Assembly: GCA_902725215.1 (NCBI GenBank) | Contig: CACUVI010000001.1 | Span: 1 to 64,000 of the forward strand | DNA: 64,000 nt | DNA from: Rhodospirillaceae bacterium LM-1 | Lineage (GTDB): Bacteria; Pseudomonadota; Alphaproteobacteria; Rhodospirillales; WMHbin7 | Direction of reading: 5' to 3' | Shown here: positions 9,963 through 20,174 of the stretch, piece after piece | Position numbering within the stretch: position 1 is the first letter of the stretch | Layout of the letters: the number at the start of each line of letters is the position of its first letter | The notes under the pieces: model-generated | What the model was told of the DNA's origin: nothing | Database searches by the model: none | The model's input: the letters and a program-made list of their open reading frames with translations, nothing else | Position numbers and translations under genes: made by a program

Positions 9963-11273
9963 TTACAGCCCCTTGGGGTCTCCGGCTACGACCACGATCA
10001 GATTTTCTGGCTTGAACAGGCGTTTGGCGACTCGGGCGACGTCGGCCTGCGTCACCTTCATGACCAACTCGTTGCGCCGGTCCAGATAATCGATTCCCAA
10101 ATGGTCCGCCTGCACGGCCACCAGCAGCCCCGCGATGTTGGCGCTGGAATCGTAGCGCAGCGCAAACGACCCGGTCAGATAGGTTTTTGCGTCTTGAAGC
10201 TCCCCTGCCGAAACGCCGTCGGCATTAAGGCGGGCCAGTTCCTTGCGAACCAGCTTGATCGATTGCGCCACCTTGTCGTTGCGCGTGGCGACGCCGCCGA
10301 TCCAAATGCCCGCCTGATTGAAAGGATAAAGATAGCTATAGGCGGAATAGGCCAATCCGCGCTTTTCGCGGATTTCCACCATCAGGCGCGACGAAAATCC
10401 GCCGCCGCCCAGAATGTAATTAAGGACATAGGCTGCGAACCAGTCAGGGTCGTTGCGCTTGACGCCCGCAAAGCCGAATTGGACCACGCTTTGCGGTATG
10501 GCCTTTTTCAGCACCAGGGGTTTGATGCCTTGTGCTGGGATTCCCACTTCGGCAGACGGCAAAGGATGGATGGCCGGCTTGGCGGGCAGGGGGCCGAATG
10601 TGGAATCCAGCAAAGGGGCCAGTTCGGCTGGCGTGATGTCGCCCACCACGCCGACGATGAGATTGGCGCGCCCCAGCCTTTGCGTGGCGGCAACAAGGTC
10701 GGCCCTTGTCATCGCGGCAACGCTGTCTTGGGTGCCGTCCGAGACGCGGCCATAGGGATGGGCGGGAAATGCGGCGGCATACCAGCCCCGGCTGACCATG
10801 GTTTGCGGGTCTTCCGACGATCTGGCCAAGCCCGCCAGAATCTGGCCTTTGATGCGCAGGACGGCATCGTCGTCGAAACGGGGCTGGTTAAGCGACAGGC
10901 GCAGCATGTCGAAGGCCTGGGTGCGATGGCGCGACAGCGTGATCAGGCTGCCTTGCATCATGTCCATGCCCGCATTGAAGGACAGCTTGATCGATAAGTC
11001 TTCCAGCTTGCGTTGAAAGGCTTGGGAATCGTAGGGACCAGCCCCCTCATCCAGCGTGGCGGCCATCAGGCGGGCCAAACCTTCTTTGCCCTGGGCGTCG
11101 TAAGCGGCGCCGCTGTCCCGCCAGGCCATCTCAAGGCTTAGGATCGGGTTGGCATGATCCTCGATCAGCCAGGCTTCGATGCCGCCCGGGCTGATGACGC
11201 GAATGGGTGGCGCTGCCAGGGCTTGGGCGGCGCTGGCGGCCAACATTAGAAGGGCAAGCAGCAGGCGACGCAT
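9963..11273 (-). CDS. M16-family peptidase homologue, probably non-catalytic subunit
   Basis: Protein of 436 residues with a signal peptide ([17 protein letters not shown]) and two M16 repeats. At the place of the zinc-binding HXXEH, the sequence reads [16 protein letters not shown], so the metal ligands are absent. The C-terminal repeat keeps [16 protein letters not shown], which matches the Arg/Tyr substrate-binding region. In alphaproteobacteria such genes pair with an active M16 gene to form a heterodimeric peptidase. Here it follows the active partner through a TGATG stop/start overlap. A GTG one codon upstream (11276) is an alternative start. Confidence 0.9.
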   Translation of the reverse strand: MRRLLLALLMLAASAAQALAAPPIRVISPGGIEAWLIEDHANPILSLEMAWRDSGAAYDAQGKEGLARLMAATLDEGAGPYDSQAFQRKLEDLSIKLSFNAGMDMMQGSLITLSRHRTQAFDMLRLSLNQPRFDDDAVLRIKGQILAGLARSSEDPQTMVSRGWYAAAFPAHPYGRVSDGTQDSVAAMTRADLVAATQRLGRANLIVGVVGDITPAELAPLLDSTFGPLPAKPAIHPLPSAEVGIPAQGIKPLVLKKAIPQSVVQFGFAGVKRNDPDWFAAYVLNYILGGGGFSSRLMVEIREKRGLAYSAYSYLYPFNQAGIWIGGVATRNDKVAQSIKLVRKELARLNADGVSAGELQDAKTYLTGSFALRYDSSANIAGLLVAVQADHLGIDYLDRRNELVMKVTQADVARVAKRLFKPENLIVVVAGDPKGL

Positions 11274-12601
11274 CACATGCCCTCTCCCAGCAGGCGGCCG
11301 GTGACCGCAGCCTTGGGGGTCAGCACGGCGCGCAGGGCGGCATTCACCTGATCGGCGGTGACTTCTGCTATCCGTTCGGGCCAGTTCTCGACTTGGTCGA
11401 TGCTCTGGCCGGTGCCCAGGGCGCGGCCCAGCGCATAGGCGCCGCCAGCCAGGGAATCGCGGGCATAGACGGCGGCGTCGATCAGACGGCCTTTGGCCCT
11501 GGCGACTTCCTCTTCGGTAACGCCGTGCTCGGTCAGGCGGGCGATTTCGCTTTCCATGGCCTCTTCCAGCCTTGCCATCGGAATGCCGGGATTGGGCGAC
11601 GCGTAGAATCCGAATTCGGAATAGTCGTAACGGTCGGCGGAATAAGAGGCGCCCGCCGAAGCGGCGAGCTTTTGGCGCACGACCAGACTTTCATAGAAGC
11701 GCGAGGTGGCGCCGCCCGCCAGAATGTTTTCCAGAACTTCCAGCGCGTAGCTCTGGCCTTCGGGGTCCAGACGGCGCGATGGGGCGCGGTATTCGCGCAT
11801 CCACAAAGGCTGTTTGACGGATTTGTCGCGCAGTTCGACGATCTTGGGACCGGTTGGGGGCGGTTCGCTGGCGCGCTCGCGCTTGGGCAAAGGGCGGGCC
11901 GGGATGGGGGCATAATAGGTTTCGGCCAATCCCAGAACTTGCTGCGGCGTCACATCGCCCGCTACGATCAAAATGGCGTTGTTGGGCGTGTACCAGCGCT
12001 GATAGAAGGCCTTCAGGTCTTTGGGCGTGATCGCCTTGATGTCGCGCTCCCAGCCGATGACCGGGTTGCGATAAGGGTGAACGGCGAATTGCTCGGGCCC
12101 CATTTTCTCGCGAAGCCTGGATGAGGGTTCGTTGTCGGTGCGGGTGCGCCGCTCTTCCAGCACGACCTGTCGTTCCGTCTCGATCAGTTTGGGATCAAGC
12201 GTCAGATTCGCCATGCGGTCGGCTTCCATCTTCATCACCAGTTCCAGCCGATCGGCCGAAACATTCTGGTAATAGGCCGTGAAATCGGAGCCAGTGAAGG
12301 CATTGTCGCGTCCGCCATTCCTGGCCACGATCTTCGAGAACTGGCCGGGCTGCAAATTCTTGGTGCCCTTGAACATCAGATGCTCAAGCAGATGCGGCAT
12401 GCCGGACTGGCCTTCCGGCGCGTCGGCGTCGCCCACCTTGTACCAGACCATGTGCGTTACGATGGGGGCGCGGTGATTCTGGATCACCACCACCTGAAGG
12501 CCGTTGGCCAGTTGAAAACTCTCGGGATTGAAGACGGCGGCCCCAGCCGGAACGGGGGCCATCAGGACGGCAAGCAAGATCAGCGCCAGACGATGCATCA
12601 T
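11273..12601 (-). CDS. M16 zinc metallopeptidase, catalytic subunit
   Basis: Predicted periplasmic or exported zinc peptidase. A signal peptide (about 1-21) is followed by the inverted zinc motif HLLEH at 70-74 and a downstream VVLEERR helix that supplies the third ligand. It is coupled by a TGATG overlap to the motif-less partner downstream, so a heterodimer is likely. ATG 12601 is favoured because AAGGA lies just upstream; ATG 12598 and 12613 are alternatives. It follows the DUF3035 lipoprotein gene by about 50 bp. Substrates are unknown. Confidence 0.92.
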   Translation of the reverse strand: MMHRLALILLAVLMAPVPAGAAVFNPESFQLANGLQVVVIQNHRAPIVTHMVWYKVGDADAPEGQSGMPHLLEHLMFKGTKNLQPGQFSKIVARNGGRDNAFTGSDFTAYYQNVSADRLELVMKMEADRMANLTLDPKLIETERQVVLEERRTRTDNEPSSRLREKMGPEQFAVHPYRNPVIGWERDIKAITPKDLKAFYQRWYTPNNAILIVAGDVTPQQVLGLAETYYAPIPARPLPKRERASEPPPTGPKIVELRDKSVKQPLWMREYRAPSRRLDPEGQSYALEVLENILAGGATSRFYESLVVRQKLAASAGASYSADRYDYSEFGFYASPNPGIPMARLEEAMESEIARLTEHGVTEEEVARAKGRLIDAAVYARDSLAGGAYALGRALGTGQSIDQVENWPERIAEVTADQVNAALRAVLTPKAAVTGRLLGEGM

Positions 12602-12650
12602 GGTCCTTGCCATATAGGCAAGCCCGCGCCGCAAGCCAAGAGACGCAGCC

Positions 12651-13235
12651 TCAATCGAAGATGCCTTCGAAAATAGCCTTGTGCCTGCGCTTGATCAATG
12701 GCGTGCTGCCGTCGCCCATATCCTTGCCCAAGGCTTGGTTTTCGCGAATGCGCTGGCTTTCCTGCTTGGGGTCCAGGGCTTCGGAATATTCGTTGGGCTT
12801 GCCCCAGAACATCAGCTTGTCGGTGAAGGCCTTGTCGGCTTCGGCCAGATTCGAGCTTTCCTCGTTTACAAGCTGGCGGATGTTGGGCGTGATCTCGGTT
12901 GCGCCGGCGCTTTTCAGCACCGTCATTTCACCCTGGGTGCGCGCCCCGGTCAGCAAAGGCTGCGTGGCCTTCAACTGGGTGCGTCCGCCCAGAATGGCTT
13001 GGCGGGCCTGCTCGCTGGTCGAACCTTCCTGCGGGCGCGTGGCGCCCGGCTGCGGCGGGCGCAGTGAATAATCGGGCGGCATGCTGAGAGGCGCTCGGTT
13101 CAGCACGGCGAATTCGTCGGGTGGCGCCTTTTCAAGGCCGATCTGACGGCGGGCTTCACCGCAGCCGGAAAGAGCCACGGCAAAGGCGGCGGCCAGGAAG
13201 AGACGGGCGATGGGCAAACGGGTCTGGTTCATCAT
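12651..13235 (-). CDS. DUF3035 lipoprotein
   Basis: Small lipoprotein (194 aa from ATG 13235, or 193 from the adjacent ATG 13232). The N-terminus has a hydrophobic stretch ending in the lipobox LSGC, and the rest is a hydrophilic Pro-rich region (PPDEFAVLNRAPLSMPPDYSLRPP) that is the hallmark of DUF3035. The function is not known. Its start overlaps the lspA stop, fitting its conserved place directly behind the lipoprotein signal peptidase that would process it. Confidence 0.88.
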   Translation of the reverse strand: MMNQTRLPIARLFLAAAFAVALSGCGEARRQIGLEKAPPDEFAVLNRAPLSMPPDYSLRPPQPGATRPQEGSTSEQARQAILGGRTQLKATQPLLTGARTQGEMTVLKSAGATEITPNIRQLVNEESSNLAEADKAFTDKLMFWGKPNEYSEALDPKQESQRIRENQALGKDMGDGSTPLIKRRHKAIFEGIFD

Positions 13236-13726
13236 CCCTCTTTTTTAGGCGATTCCTTGCCGCTAAACAAGGAGTCCCATACAAGCATGATTGCCCCTAC
13301 GGAAATTCCAGAATCGGCGACATTGAAGGCGGGCCAATAGTAACTGTCTATATGGAAATACAAAAAGTCGGCCACCGCCCCGAAACGGACCCGGTCGATG
13401 ACGTTGCCCAGCGCCCCGCCCACGATCAGGCCGATGGCCAGGGGAACCCAACGCCCATTTGATTTCCATAACCAATTCAATAGGAAAGCCGATATGGCGA
13501 GGGCGAGAAGCGACAGAACGGGAGCGTTCCAGGATGATTCCTGGTTGAACATCCCAAAGCTGACGCCTCTATTCCAAGCCATGACGATGTCGAGGAACGG
13601 CCCCAGCACAATCACCTGGGGTGGGTTCATTATGTGCTCGACGATGGCCCACTTGCTGAGCTGGTCGAGGATCAGGACCAGCAGGGCGATCGCCAAGCCA
13701 AGGCGGACGGGGGGCCTGATCGTCAT
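13232..13726 (-). CDS. lspA: Lipoprotein signal peptidase
   Basis: Inner-membrane aspartyl protease (signal peptidase II) that cleaves prolipoproteins. Four transmembrane helices are visible. The conserved blocks DQLSKW, NRGVSFGMF, GGALGNVIDR and DFLYFH...FNVADS contain the two catalytic aspartates (in NVIDR and NVADS). The length is 164 aa from ATG 13726. That start overlaps the ileS stop in an ATGA, and its own stop overlaps the DUF3035 gene, giving tight coupling. The ileS-lspA order is widespread. Confidence 0.96.
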   Translation of the reverse strand: MTIRPPVRLGLAIALLVLILDQLSKWAIVEHIMNPPQVIVLGPFLDIVMAWNRGVSFGMFNQESSWNAPVLSLLALAISAFLLNWLWKSNGRWVPLAIGLIVGGALGNVIDRVRFGAVADFLYFHIDSYYWPAFNVADSGISVGAIMLVWDSLFSGKESPKKEG

Positions 13727-16503
13727 GCCAGCCGATCCACCACGTCGGCGCAGCGGCCGCACACGTCGTCATGACCGGCATGTGCGCCGACATCTGGCAG
13801 CACCTTCCAGCAGCGCTGGCATTTTTTGCCCTCCGCGAGGGCGGAAAGCACGCCGACGCCTTGAAGATCGGCCATCGCGAAAGCGCCATCCGGTACGGCG
13901 TCGATCACGATCTTGACGTCCGACGTGATCGAGATTTCCGCCATGTCCACGCCCTCGACGCTTTTTGCCAGTTCGGGCGTGAGAAACAGGATGGGGGCGG
14001 CCTGAAGGCTGGAACCGATGCGTTTGGCGGCGCGTTCCTGTTCCATGGCGCCGGTCAGCACGCGGCGCAGATTGCGCACCGCTTCCCAGCGCCTAGCCAG
14101 CGCCTCGTTCTGCCAGACATGGGGGATTTCAGGGAAGTGGCGCAGATGCACGCTTTCGCCATCGCCCGGATTGCGGGCCAGCCAGGCCTCTTCCGCCGTG
14201 AAGCAGACAAAGGGGGCCAGCCAGGCGGTCAGACACTCATACAGGGTTTCCAGCACGGTGCGGCAGGCGCGGCGCTTGGCGTCCGACGGATGATCACAAT
14301 AAAGCGAGTCTTTGCGGATGTCGAAATAGAAGGCCGACAAATCGACGGTGCAGAAGTTGTGCAATTCGGTAAACAGGGGATGGAAGGTGAAGTCGTTGCA
14401 AGCCTGGCGCACCAGCCGGTCCATTTCGTAGATGCGATGCAGGACCCAGCGCTCCAACTCGGGCATGGCGTCCGCCTCAACCCGTTCGGCAGGCGTGAAG
14501 CCATCCAACGCGCCCAAAAGATAGCGCAGCGTATTGCGCAGACGCCGGTAGACATCCACCTGCTGCTTTAAGATTTCAGGCCCGATGCGCAGGTCCAGCG
14601 AGGTGTCGGATGACGCCACCCACAGGCGCAGAATGTCGGCGCCCGATTTGGCGACCACTTCTTGCGGGGCAACGACATTGCCCAGCGACTTGCTCATCTT
14701 GCGGCCCTGTTCGTCGAGCACGAAGCCGTGGGTGAGAACCGCGTCATAGGGGGCGCGGCCCCTGGTGCCGCAGGCTTCCAACAGCGAGGAATGGAACCAG
14801 CCCCTGTGCTGGTCGGACCCTTCCAGATAGAGCGAGGCGGGCCATTGCAGATCCCAAGGTCCGTTCTCGCAGACGAAGGCGTGGGTGCTGCCAGAATCGA
14901 ACCAGACGTCGAGAATGTCGTTCACGCGATCGAAGTCGGCGGCATCATAATCGGGGGCCAGGAAGTATTCAGGCTCGCGGGCGAACCAGGCATCCGATCC
15001 TTCGGCCTTGAAGGTATCGACGATGCGCTTCATCACCCGCTCGTCTTTCAGTAACTCGCCGGTTTTCTTGTTGGTGAAGACGGCGATGGGCACGCCCCAG
15101 GCGCGTTGGCGGGAAACGCACCAGTCGGGGCGCTGCTCGATCATGGACCCGATGCGGTTGCGCCCGGCATCGGGCACGAATCGGGTGGCGTCGATGGCGG
15201 CCAGCGCCTTCTTGCGCAGATCGTTCGTCTCCATCGAGATGAACCATTGCGGCGTGGTGCGGAAGATCAGCGGCGCTTTCGAGCGCCAGGAATGCGGATA
15301 GGAATGGACCAGCTTGCCATGGGCCAGCAAAGCCCCGGCCTTTTGCATGGCTTCGATGACGGCTGCGTGGGCCTTGAAGACATGCAGGCCTGCGAACATC
15401 GGCACGCTCTCGCGGTAGGTGCCGTCATCTCCCACGGTTTCAGGCACCTCGATATGGTGGGCGCGGCCCAAATGCCAGTCGTCCTCGCCATGGCCGGGTG
15501 CTATATGCACGAAGCCCGTACCCTGTTCGGTGGTGACGAAATCGCCAGGAAGCAAGGGCACGTCGAAATCATAGCCCTGGCCGCGCCAGGGATGGGCGCA
15601 AACGGTGCCAGCGAGGTCGGAACCCTTGAATTCGCCGACCACCTTATGGCTTTCCAGCTTGCAGTCCTGGATCACTTGTTCCAGCAGCTCTTTCGCCACG
15701 ACGATCTTCGCATGGCCGATATCGGCCAGCACATAATCAATCCCCGCCCCATAGGCGATGGCGCGGTTGCCGGGCATGGTCCAGGGGGTGGTCGTCCAGA
15801 TGACGATGCGGGCATTGGCCAAGTCGGGGCGGCTGGCTTTCACCACCGGGAAGCCGACCCAGATCGTGTGGCTGGTATGGTCGTGATATTCGACCTCGGC
15901 CTCGGCCAGCGCGGTCTTTTCGACCACGCTCCACATCACCGGCTTGGCGCCCTTGTACAACCCGCCATTCAGCGCGAATTTCCAGATTTCGGCGGCGATG
16001 GCCGCCTCGGCATCAAAGCTCATGGTGGAGTAGGGCCGGTCCCAATCGCCCTCGCAGCCCAGGCGCTTGAATTCTTCCCGCTGCACGTCCAGCCAATGGG
16101 CCGCGAAGTTGCGGCATTCGGCGCGGAACTGCACGATGGGCACCTGGTCCTTGTCCTTGCCCGCCTCGCGGTATTTTTCCTCGATCTTCCATTCGATGGG
16201 CAGTCCGTGGCAGTCCCAGCCCGGAACGTAGTTGGCGTCCTTGCCCATCATCTGCTGGCCGCGATTGATGATGTCCTTCAGAATCTTGTTCAGCGCGTGG
16301 CCGATATGAAGATTGCCGTTGGCATAGGGAGGGCCATCATGCAGAACGAACTTTTCCCGACCCTTCGAGTTTTCGCGCAAGCGGTGGAACAGCTTCATGT
16401 CGGCCCAGCGCGCAAGCAGCTTGGGTTCGTTTTCTGGCAGACCCGCTTTCATCGGAAAGTCGGTCTTGGGCAGGAAGACGGTGCTTTTATAGTCGCGGGT
16501 CAT
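13723..16503 (-). CDS. ileS: Isoleucyl-tRNA synthetase
   Basis: Class I synthetase of 926 aa charging tRNA-Ile. HIGH-type motif: YANGNLHIGHALN; KMSKS: GRKMSKSLGN; the editing (CP1) domain lies between. The C-terminus carries a zinc-binding CQRCW...CGRC module, typical of bacterial-type IleRS. The start at 16503 overlaps the end of ribF by 4 bp, placing ileS in the ribF-ileS-lspA operon. Confidence 0.98.
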   Translation of the reverse strand: MTRDYKSTVFLPKTDFPMKAGLPENEPKLLARWADMKLFHRLRENSKGREKFVLHDGPPYANGNLHIGHALNKILKDIINRGQQMMGKDANYVPGWDCHGLPIEWKIEEKYREAGKDKDQVPIVQFRAECRNFAAHWLDVQREEFKRLGCEGDWDRPYSTMSFDAEAAIAAEIWKFALNGGLYKGAKPVMWSVVEKTALAEAEVEYHDHTSHTIWVGFPVVKASRPDLANARIVIWTTTPWTMPGNRAIAYGAGIDYVLADIGHAKIVVAKELLEQVIQDCKLESHKVVGEFKGSDLAGTVCAHPWRGQGYDFDVPLLPGDFVTTEQGTGFVHIAPGHGEDDWHLGRAHHIEVPETVGDDGTYRESVPMFAGLHVFKAHAAVIEAMQKAGALLAHGKLVHSYPHSWRSKAPLIFRTTPQWFISMETNDLRKKALAAIDATRFVPDAGRNRIGSMIEQRPDWCVSRQRAWGVPIAVFTNKKTGELLKDERVMKRIVDTFKAEGSDAWFAREPEYFLAPDYDAADFDRVNDILDVWFDSGSTHAFVCENGPWDLQWPASLYLEGSDQHRGWFHSSLLEACGTRGRAPYDAVLTHGFVLDEQGRKMSKSLGNVVAPQEVVAKSGADILRLWVASSDTSLDLRIGPEILKQQVDVYRRLRNTLRYLLGALDGFTPAERVEADAMPELERWVLHRIYEMDRLVRQACNDFTFHPLFTELHNFCTVDLSAFYFDIRKDSLYCDHPSDAKRRACRTVLETLYECLTAWLAPFVCFTAEEAWLARNPGDGESVHLRHFPEIPHVWQNEALARRWEAVRNLRRVLTGAMEQERAAKRIGSSLQAAPILFLTPELAKSVEGVDMAEISITSDVKIVIDAVPDGAFAMADLQGVGVLSALAEGKKCQRCWKVLPDVGAHAGHDDVCGRCADVVDRLA

Positions 16504-17492
16504 GTTGAACTCTTCATGGAGGGGGACAGTGCGTGTTTGGGCGGCACGTCCGGTGTCTGTTCCAGAATTTTGCGGGCCTGGGCGACATCTTGGGCAATCT
16601 GGGCCTTCAGGGCCTCCAGATTGTCGAAGCGCCGCTCGGGGCGCAAGTGGCCAATCAGGCGAACGCGCAAATGCTTGCCATACAGGTCTTGCTTGCAGTC
16701 GAATAAGTGGACTTCGAACACCTGTTCGTCCTTGTCGGTGACGGTGGGGCGCTTGCCGAAGTTGGCGACGCCGTTCACCCAGCGGGTGGCGTCGCCCATG
16801 TCAATCCCCGCCCGGACGGCGTAAACGCCGGTGGCGGGGGCCAGAACGTCCTGCGGCTTCAGATTGGCGGTGGGAAAGCCCATGCCGCTGCCCTTCGCCT
16901 GACCATGTTCGATGCGCCCCTCGATTTCCCACCAATGCCCCAGCAGGGCGGCGGCATCGGCGGGGCGGCCTTCGGATAGGGCGGCACGCACGGCGGTCGA
17001 TGAATAAAGCCCGCTCTCGCCGCTGACCGGCTGCACGCTGGTGACGGCGAAGCCATACTGCCCCCCCAGCTGTTGCAGCAGGGCGACATTGCCTTCCCGG
17101 TTCTTGCCGAATTCAAAATCATAGCCCACCACGACATGGCGGGCCTTCAGGCCATCGACCAGGGTTTTTTGCACGAAATCCTGCGGGGTGAGTTTGGCGA
17201 AGTCGCGGTCGAAATGCTGGACGAACAGAAAATCGACATCCAACGCCTCGATCAGGCGGGCCTTGATGCGAAGCGGAGTCAGGCGGAAGGGGGTGGCGTG
17301 GGTGCCGAACACTTCCCTGGGATGCGGCTCGAAGGTCAGCACGCCCAAGGGCGTTTCATCGGCCATGGCCAGCCCGCAGGCGGCGCCGATCACCGCCTGA
17401 TGCCCCCGATGCACCCCGTCGAAATTGCCAATCGCCACCACGGCGCCTTTGGCGTCGTCGGGCAGGTCGGCTGAATGGCGGTACAGGCGCAT
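16500..17492 (-). CDS. ribF: Bifunctional riboflavin kinase / FAD synthetase
   Basis: Makes FMN and then FAD. The N-terminal nucleotidyltransferase domain shows GNFDGVHRGHQ (HXGH-like) and LTFEPHPREVF. The C-terminal kinase domain shows GFPTANL and YAVRAG...NGVANFGKRPT, with VHLFDCKQDLYGK after it. The length of 330 aa is normal. The gene overlaps ileS by 4 bp. Upstream, about 94 bp separate it from the MaoC gene, so the ribF operon may have its own promoter there. Confidence 0.97.
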   Translation of the reverse strand: MRLYRHSADLPDDAKGAVVAIGNFDGVHRGHQAVIGAACGLAMADETPLGVLTFEPHPREVFGTHATPFRLTPLRIKARLIEALDVDFLFVQHFDRDFAKLTPQDFVQKTLVDGLKARHVVVGYDFEFGKNREGNVALLQQLGGQYGFAVTSVQPVSGESGLYSSTAVRAALSEGRPADAAALLGHWWEIEGRIEHGQAKGSGMGFPTANLKPQDVLAPATGVYAVRAGIDMGDATRWVNGVANFGKRPTVTDKDEQVFEVHLFDCKQDLYGKHLRVRLIGHLRPERRFDNLEALKAQIAQDVAQARKILEQTPDVPPKHALSPSMKSST

Positions 17493-17586
17493 TGTTCGTC
17501 CAGGCTTTGCGGGAAAAAACGGGAAGAGAAGGGTTATCCGATGCCAAGCCGGGACGCAACGGGATTTGAAAGATTATTACCTAAAA

Positions 17587-18030
17587 TTACCCTCTTTTGG
17601 GGATCAGAACCTCGGCTTCGCCATCGATGACCACCGTATCGCCGCAATGGCAGGTGGTTTTCAGCTTCAAGCGGCGCTTCTCGGGGATCAGTTCGGTTAC
17701 TTCGACGCGGGCGGTGACGGTGTCGCCGATGCGCACCGGGGCTTTGAAGCGCAGGGATTGACTGACATAGATGCAGCCAGGGCCAGGCAGTTTGGTGCCG
17801 ATGACGGTGGAGATAAACCCGGCTGAAAGCATGCCATGGGCGATGCGGGTCTTGAACATGGTGGGCTTGGCGAAATCCTCGTTCAGGTGAACGGGGTTGG
17901 TGTCGCCGGAGACGGCGGCGAAGGTCAGGATGTCGGCCTCGGTCACGGTCTTGCCGAAGATGGCCGTCTGGCCCAGTTTGATTTCGTCGAAGTCGAACCC
18001 TTGCAGGTCCTTGATGTCGATAACGCTCAT
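17587..18030 (-). CDS. MaoC-family (R)-enoyl-CoA hydratase
   Basis: Hot-dog-fold protein of 147 aa predicted to hydrate trans-2-enoyl-CoA to (R)-3-hydroxyacyl-CoA. The hydratase-2 motif appears as FAAVSGDTNPVHLNEDFAK with catalytic Asp and His, followed by AHGMLSAGFIS. PhaJ proteins of this kind feed polyhydroxyalkanoate synthesis from beta-oxidation; that link is inference. AAGGAGAC lies just before ATG 18030. It is 12 bp downstream of the sirtuin gene on the same strand. Confidence 0.88.
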   Translation of the reverse strand: MSVIDIKDLQGFDFDEIKLGQTAIFGKTVTEADILTFAAVSGDTNPVHLNEDFAKPTMFKTRIAHGMLSAGFISTVIGTKLPGPGCIYVSQSLRFKAPVRIGDTVTARVEVTELIPEKRRLKLKTTCHCGDTVVIDGEAEVLIPKRG

Positions 18031-18042
18031 GGTGCTGTCTCC

Positions 18043-18753
18043 TTATTTCTGCTTTGTGAGCAATTGATTGACGTAGTCGGGAACGACCTGGCTTGCCGGG
18101 CCGTGGATGCATTCGGCAAAGCGGCTGGCGCTTTCGGATGGCTCCAGATTCAATTCAACCGTATGGGCTTGTCCGAATCTGCGCACTTCGGCCACGAAAC
18201 CGGCGGCGGGATAGACGTTGCCCGACGTGCCGATCGAGATGAACAGATCGCAAGCCGCCAGCTCGGCGTAGATGCGCTCCATCTCAAGCGGCATTTCGCC
18301 GAACCATACCACATGGGGCCTAAGGCCTCCCTCGCGGGCGCAGGCCGGGCAAGGGGTGAAGGGTTCGATGTCGTCGGTCCATCCCAGAACCGACCCGCAC
18401 ATGTCGCAGCGCGCCTTCAGCATTTCGCCATGCATATGGATTAGGTTTCTCGATCCCGCCCGCTCATGCAGATCGTCGATATTCTGGGTAACCGTCAGAA
18501 CCCTGAAGCCGTCATGACGTTCCAGCCGGGCCAGCGCCTCGTGGGCCGGGTTGGGCAATATGGCCGGGTCTTGCAACTGGCGTCGCCTAGCGTTGTAGAA
18601 GTCATGAACCAGCTTGGGATTGGCGGCGAATCCCTCGGGAGTCGCCACATCTTCCAGGCGCACCTTGGACCAGATGCCGTCCGCGTCGCGGAAAGTATCC
18701 AATCCGGATTCCTTGGAAATCCCCGCGCCGGTCAGGATGACGATGCGTTTCAT
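18043..18753 (-). CDS. cobB: NAD-dependent protein deacylase (sirtuin)
   Basis: Removes acyl groups from lysine with NAD+. The 236-aa protein shows [27 protein letters not shown], the catalytic His in HMHGEM, and a Cys4 zinc site (CDMC...CPAC). FYNARRRQ supplies the Tyr-X-X-Arg pair typical of class III sirtuins that accept succinyl and malonyl groups. ATG 18753 gives the normal N-terminus [11 protein letters not shown]. It is divergent from the phosphatase gene across a 49-bp gap and followed by the MaoC gene. Confidence 0.94.
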   Translation of the reverse strand: MKRIVILTGAGISKESGLDTFRDADGIWSKVRLEDVATPEGFAANPKLVHDFYNARRRQLQDPAILPNPAHEALARLERHDGFRVLTVTQNIDDLHERAGSRNLIHMHGEMLKARCDMCGSVLGWTDDIEPFTPCPACAREGGLRPHVVWFGEMPLEMERIYAELAACDLFISIGTSGNVYPAAGFVAEVRRFGQAHTVELNLEPSESASRFAECIHGPASQVVPDYVNQLLTKQK

Positions 18754-18802
18754 TGCCGGGCATGATACCGTCCGGGCGCGTTTGACGTAAAGGGAAAGCG
18801 GC

Positions 18803-19291
18803 ATGGTCAGATCCAGCTTTGGGGTTTTGTTCGTTTGCACGGGAAATATCTGCCGCTCGCCGACCGCCGACGGCGTTTTCAGGCGTCTGGTGGCGAAAGC
18901 TGGATTGGCCGACCGGGTGCGGGTTGATTCTGCGGGCATATCGGGCTTTCACGCGGGCGAGGCGCCTGACCGGCGCAGTCAGGAAACGGCCAAAAAGCGC
19001 GGCTATGACTTGGCCGATTTGCGGGCCAGGGCGGTGTGCGCTTCGGATTTTGCCGATTTCGACCTGTTGCTGGCCATGGACCGCGAGCATGAAAGGTCGC
19101 TGCTGCAAGCCGCCCCCGATTCCGCGAAAAATCGTATCCGCATGTTCATGAGCTTCGCCCCGCAGATGGACGTCATCGAGGTGCCGGACCCCTATTACGG
19201 CGGCGCGGGCGGCTTCGATCATGTGCTTGATCTGATCGAGGCGGCCTGCACGGGCTTGTTGTCGCATGTCCAATCCGAACTTGCGGATTGA
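18803..19291 (+). CDS. Low-molecular-weight protein tyrosine phosphatase
   Basis: The signature CTGNICRSP (Cys12 to Arg18) sits at the N-terminus, and VPDPYYGG near residue 132 supplies the general acid Asp. The length of 162 aa is normal for the family. It may act on phosphotyrosine or phosphoarginine proteins; there is no tyrosine kinase nearby. Its end overlaps the next gene by 26 bp, so the pair is co-transcribed. Confidence 0.93.
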   Translation: MVRSSFGVLFVCTGNICRSPTADGVFRRLVAKAGLADRVRVDSAGISGFHAGEAPDRRSQETAKKRGYDLADLRARAVCASDFADFDLLLAMDREHERSLLQAAPDSAKNRIRMFMSFAPQMDVIEVPDPYYGGAGGFDHVLDLIEAACTGLLSHVQSELAD

Positions 19292-20108
19292 AAGCGCGCT
19301 GGGGGCGCACGTCGTTTCCTCGCAGGCGCTTGCGGGCGGTTGCATCGCCAAGGTCACGCGCCTTGACCTGTCCGATGGCCAGAGTGTGGTGGTCAAGCAA
19401 GGTGGAGATGGTCTGGCCGTCGAAGGCTGGATGCACTCCTACTTGAAGGGCAAGCTGCCGGTGCCAGACGTTCTGCTGGCGGAACCGGATTTGTTGGTCA
19501 TGACATGCCTTAAGAGCGAACCCGGCGGCATGGACCATGGCGCCGAGACCCATTGTGCCGAACTGGTGGCGGCGCTTCATGACTTTACCTCCAAAAATTT
19601 CGGTTTGGGGCGCGATACGCCGATTGGCGGCCTTGTCCAGCCCAATCAGCCTTGCGAAAGCTGGCTTGAATTTTTCCGCGACCGGCGGCTGCTGCATATG
19701 GCGCGACTGGCGCATCAAGAAGGCGCTTTGCCGACAGCGATGTTGGACCGCCTTGAAAAATTGGCGGCACGGCTTGATCGTTGGATCGAGGAACCCGAGC
19801 GGCCCGCGCTGATCCATGGCGATTTGTGGGGCGGCAATATTTTGTCGGCTGCGGGGCGGGTAACCGGGTTTGTCGATCCTGCCATCTATTTCGCCCATCC
19901 CGAAATCGAACTGGCCTTCGGCACCTTGTTTGGAACCTTTAACCCTAGTTTTTTTAGGAGATACGGCGAGATCCGCCCCATTTCCCCGGACTTCTTTGAA
20001 ATCAGGCGCGATCTATACAATCTGTATCCGCTTCTGGTGCATGTGCGCTTGTTCGGCGCTGCCTATCTGGGGCAAGTCGAAAGGCATTTGTGTCGTTTCG
20101 GCGTATAA
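19266..20108 (+). CDS. Fructosamine-3-kinase family protein
   Basis: Aminoglycoside-kinase-like fold, 280 aa, predicted to phosphorylate sugar-protein adducts (ketosamines) so that they fall apart. Visible are the N-lobe VVVKQ lysine, the family segment ALIHGDLWGGN (catalytic loop HGDLWxGN) and FVDPA for the metal-binding Asp. The pairing of a small phosphatase with a fructosamine kinase occurs in other bacteria and suggests a protein-repair unit; this is inference. It starts inside the phosphatase gene (ATG 19266). Confidence 0.9.
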   Translation: MSNPNLRIESALGAHVVSSQALAGGCIAKVTRLDLSDGQSVVVKQGGDGLAVEGWMHSYLKGKLPVPDVLLAEPDLLVMTCLKSEPGGMDHGAETHCAELVAALHDFTSKNFGLGRDTPIGGLVQPNQPCESWLEFFRDRRLLHMARLAHQEGALPTAMLDRLEKLAARLDRWIEEPERPALIHGDLWGGNILSAAGRVTGFVDPAIYFAHPEIELAFGTLFGTFNPSFFRRYGEIRPISPDFFEIRRDLYNLYPLLVHVRLFGAAYLGQVERHLCRFGV

Positions 20109-20174
20109 CCTTTTGTCAGGTTGCCCCTTTTGTCTCAGTCGCTTACAGTTGTGCGACTGTCGAGCGAAGGGGTC

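Noticed and set aside
9567-12124. Long plus-strand frames opposite pgi and the two M16 genes
   Set aside because: The minus-strand genes have signal peptides, the HXXEH motif and coupled stops; the plus frames have none.
15106-16824. A 572-codon open frame antisense to ileS and ribF
   Set aside because: Same shadow effect; composition is Gly/His/Ala-rich with no family motif.
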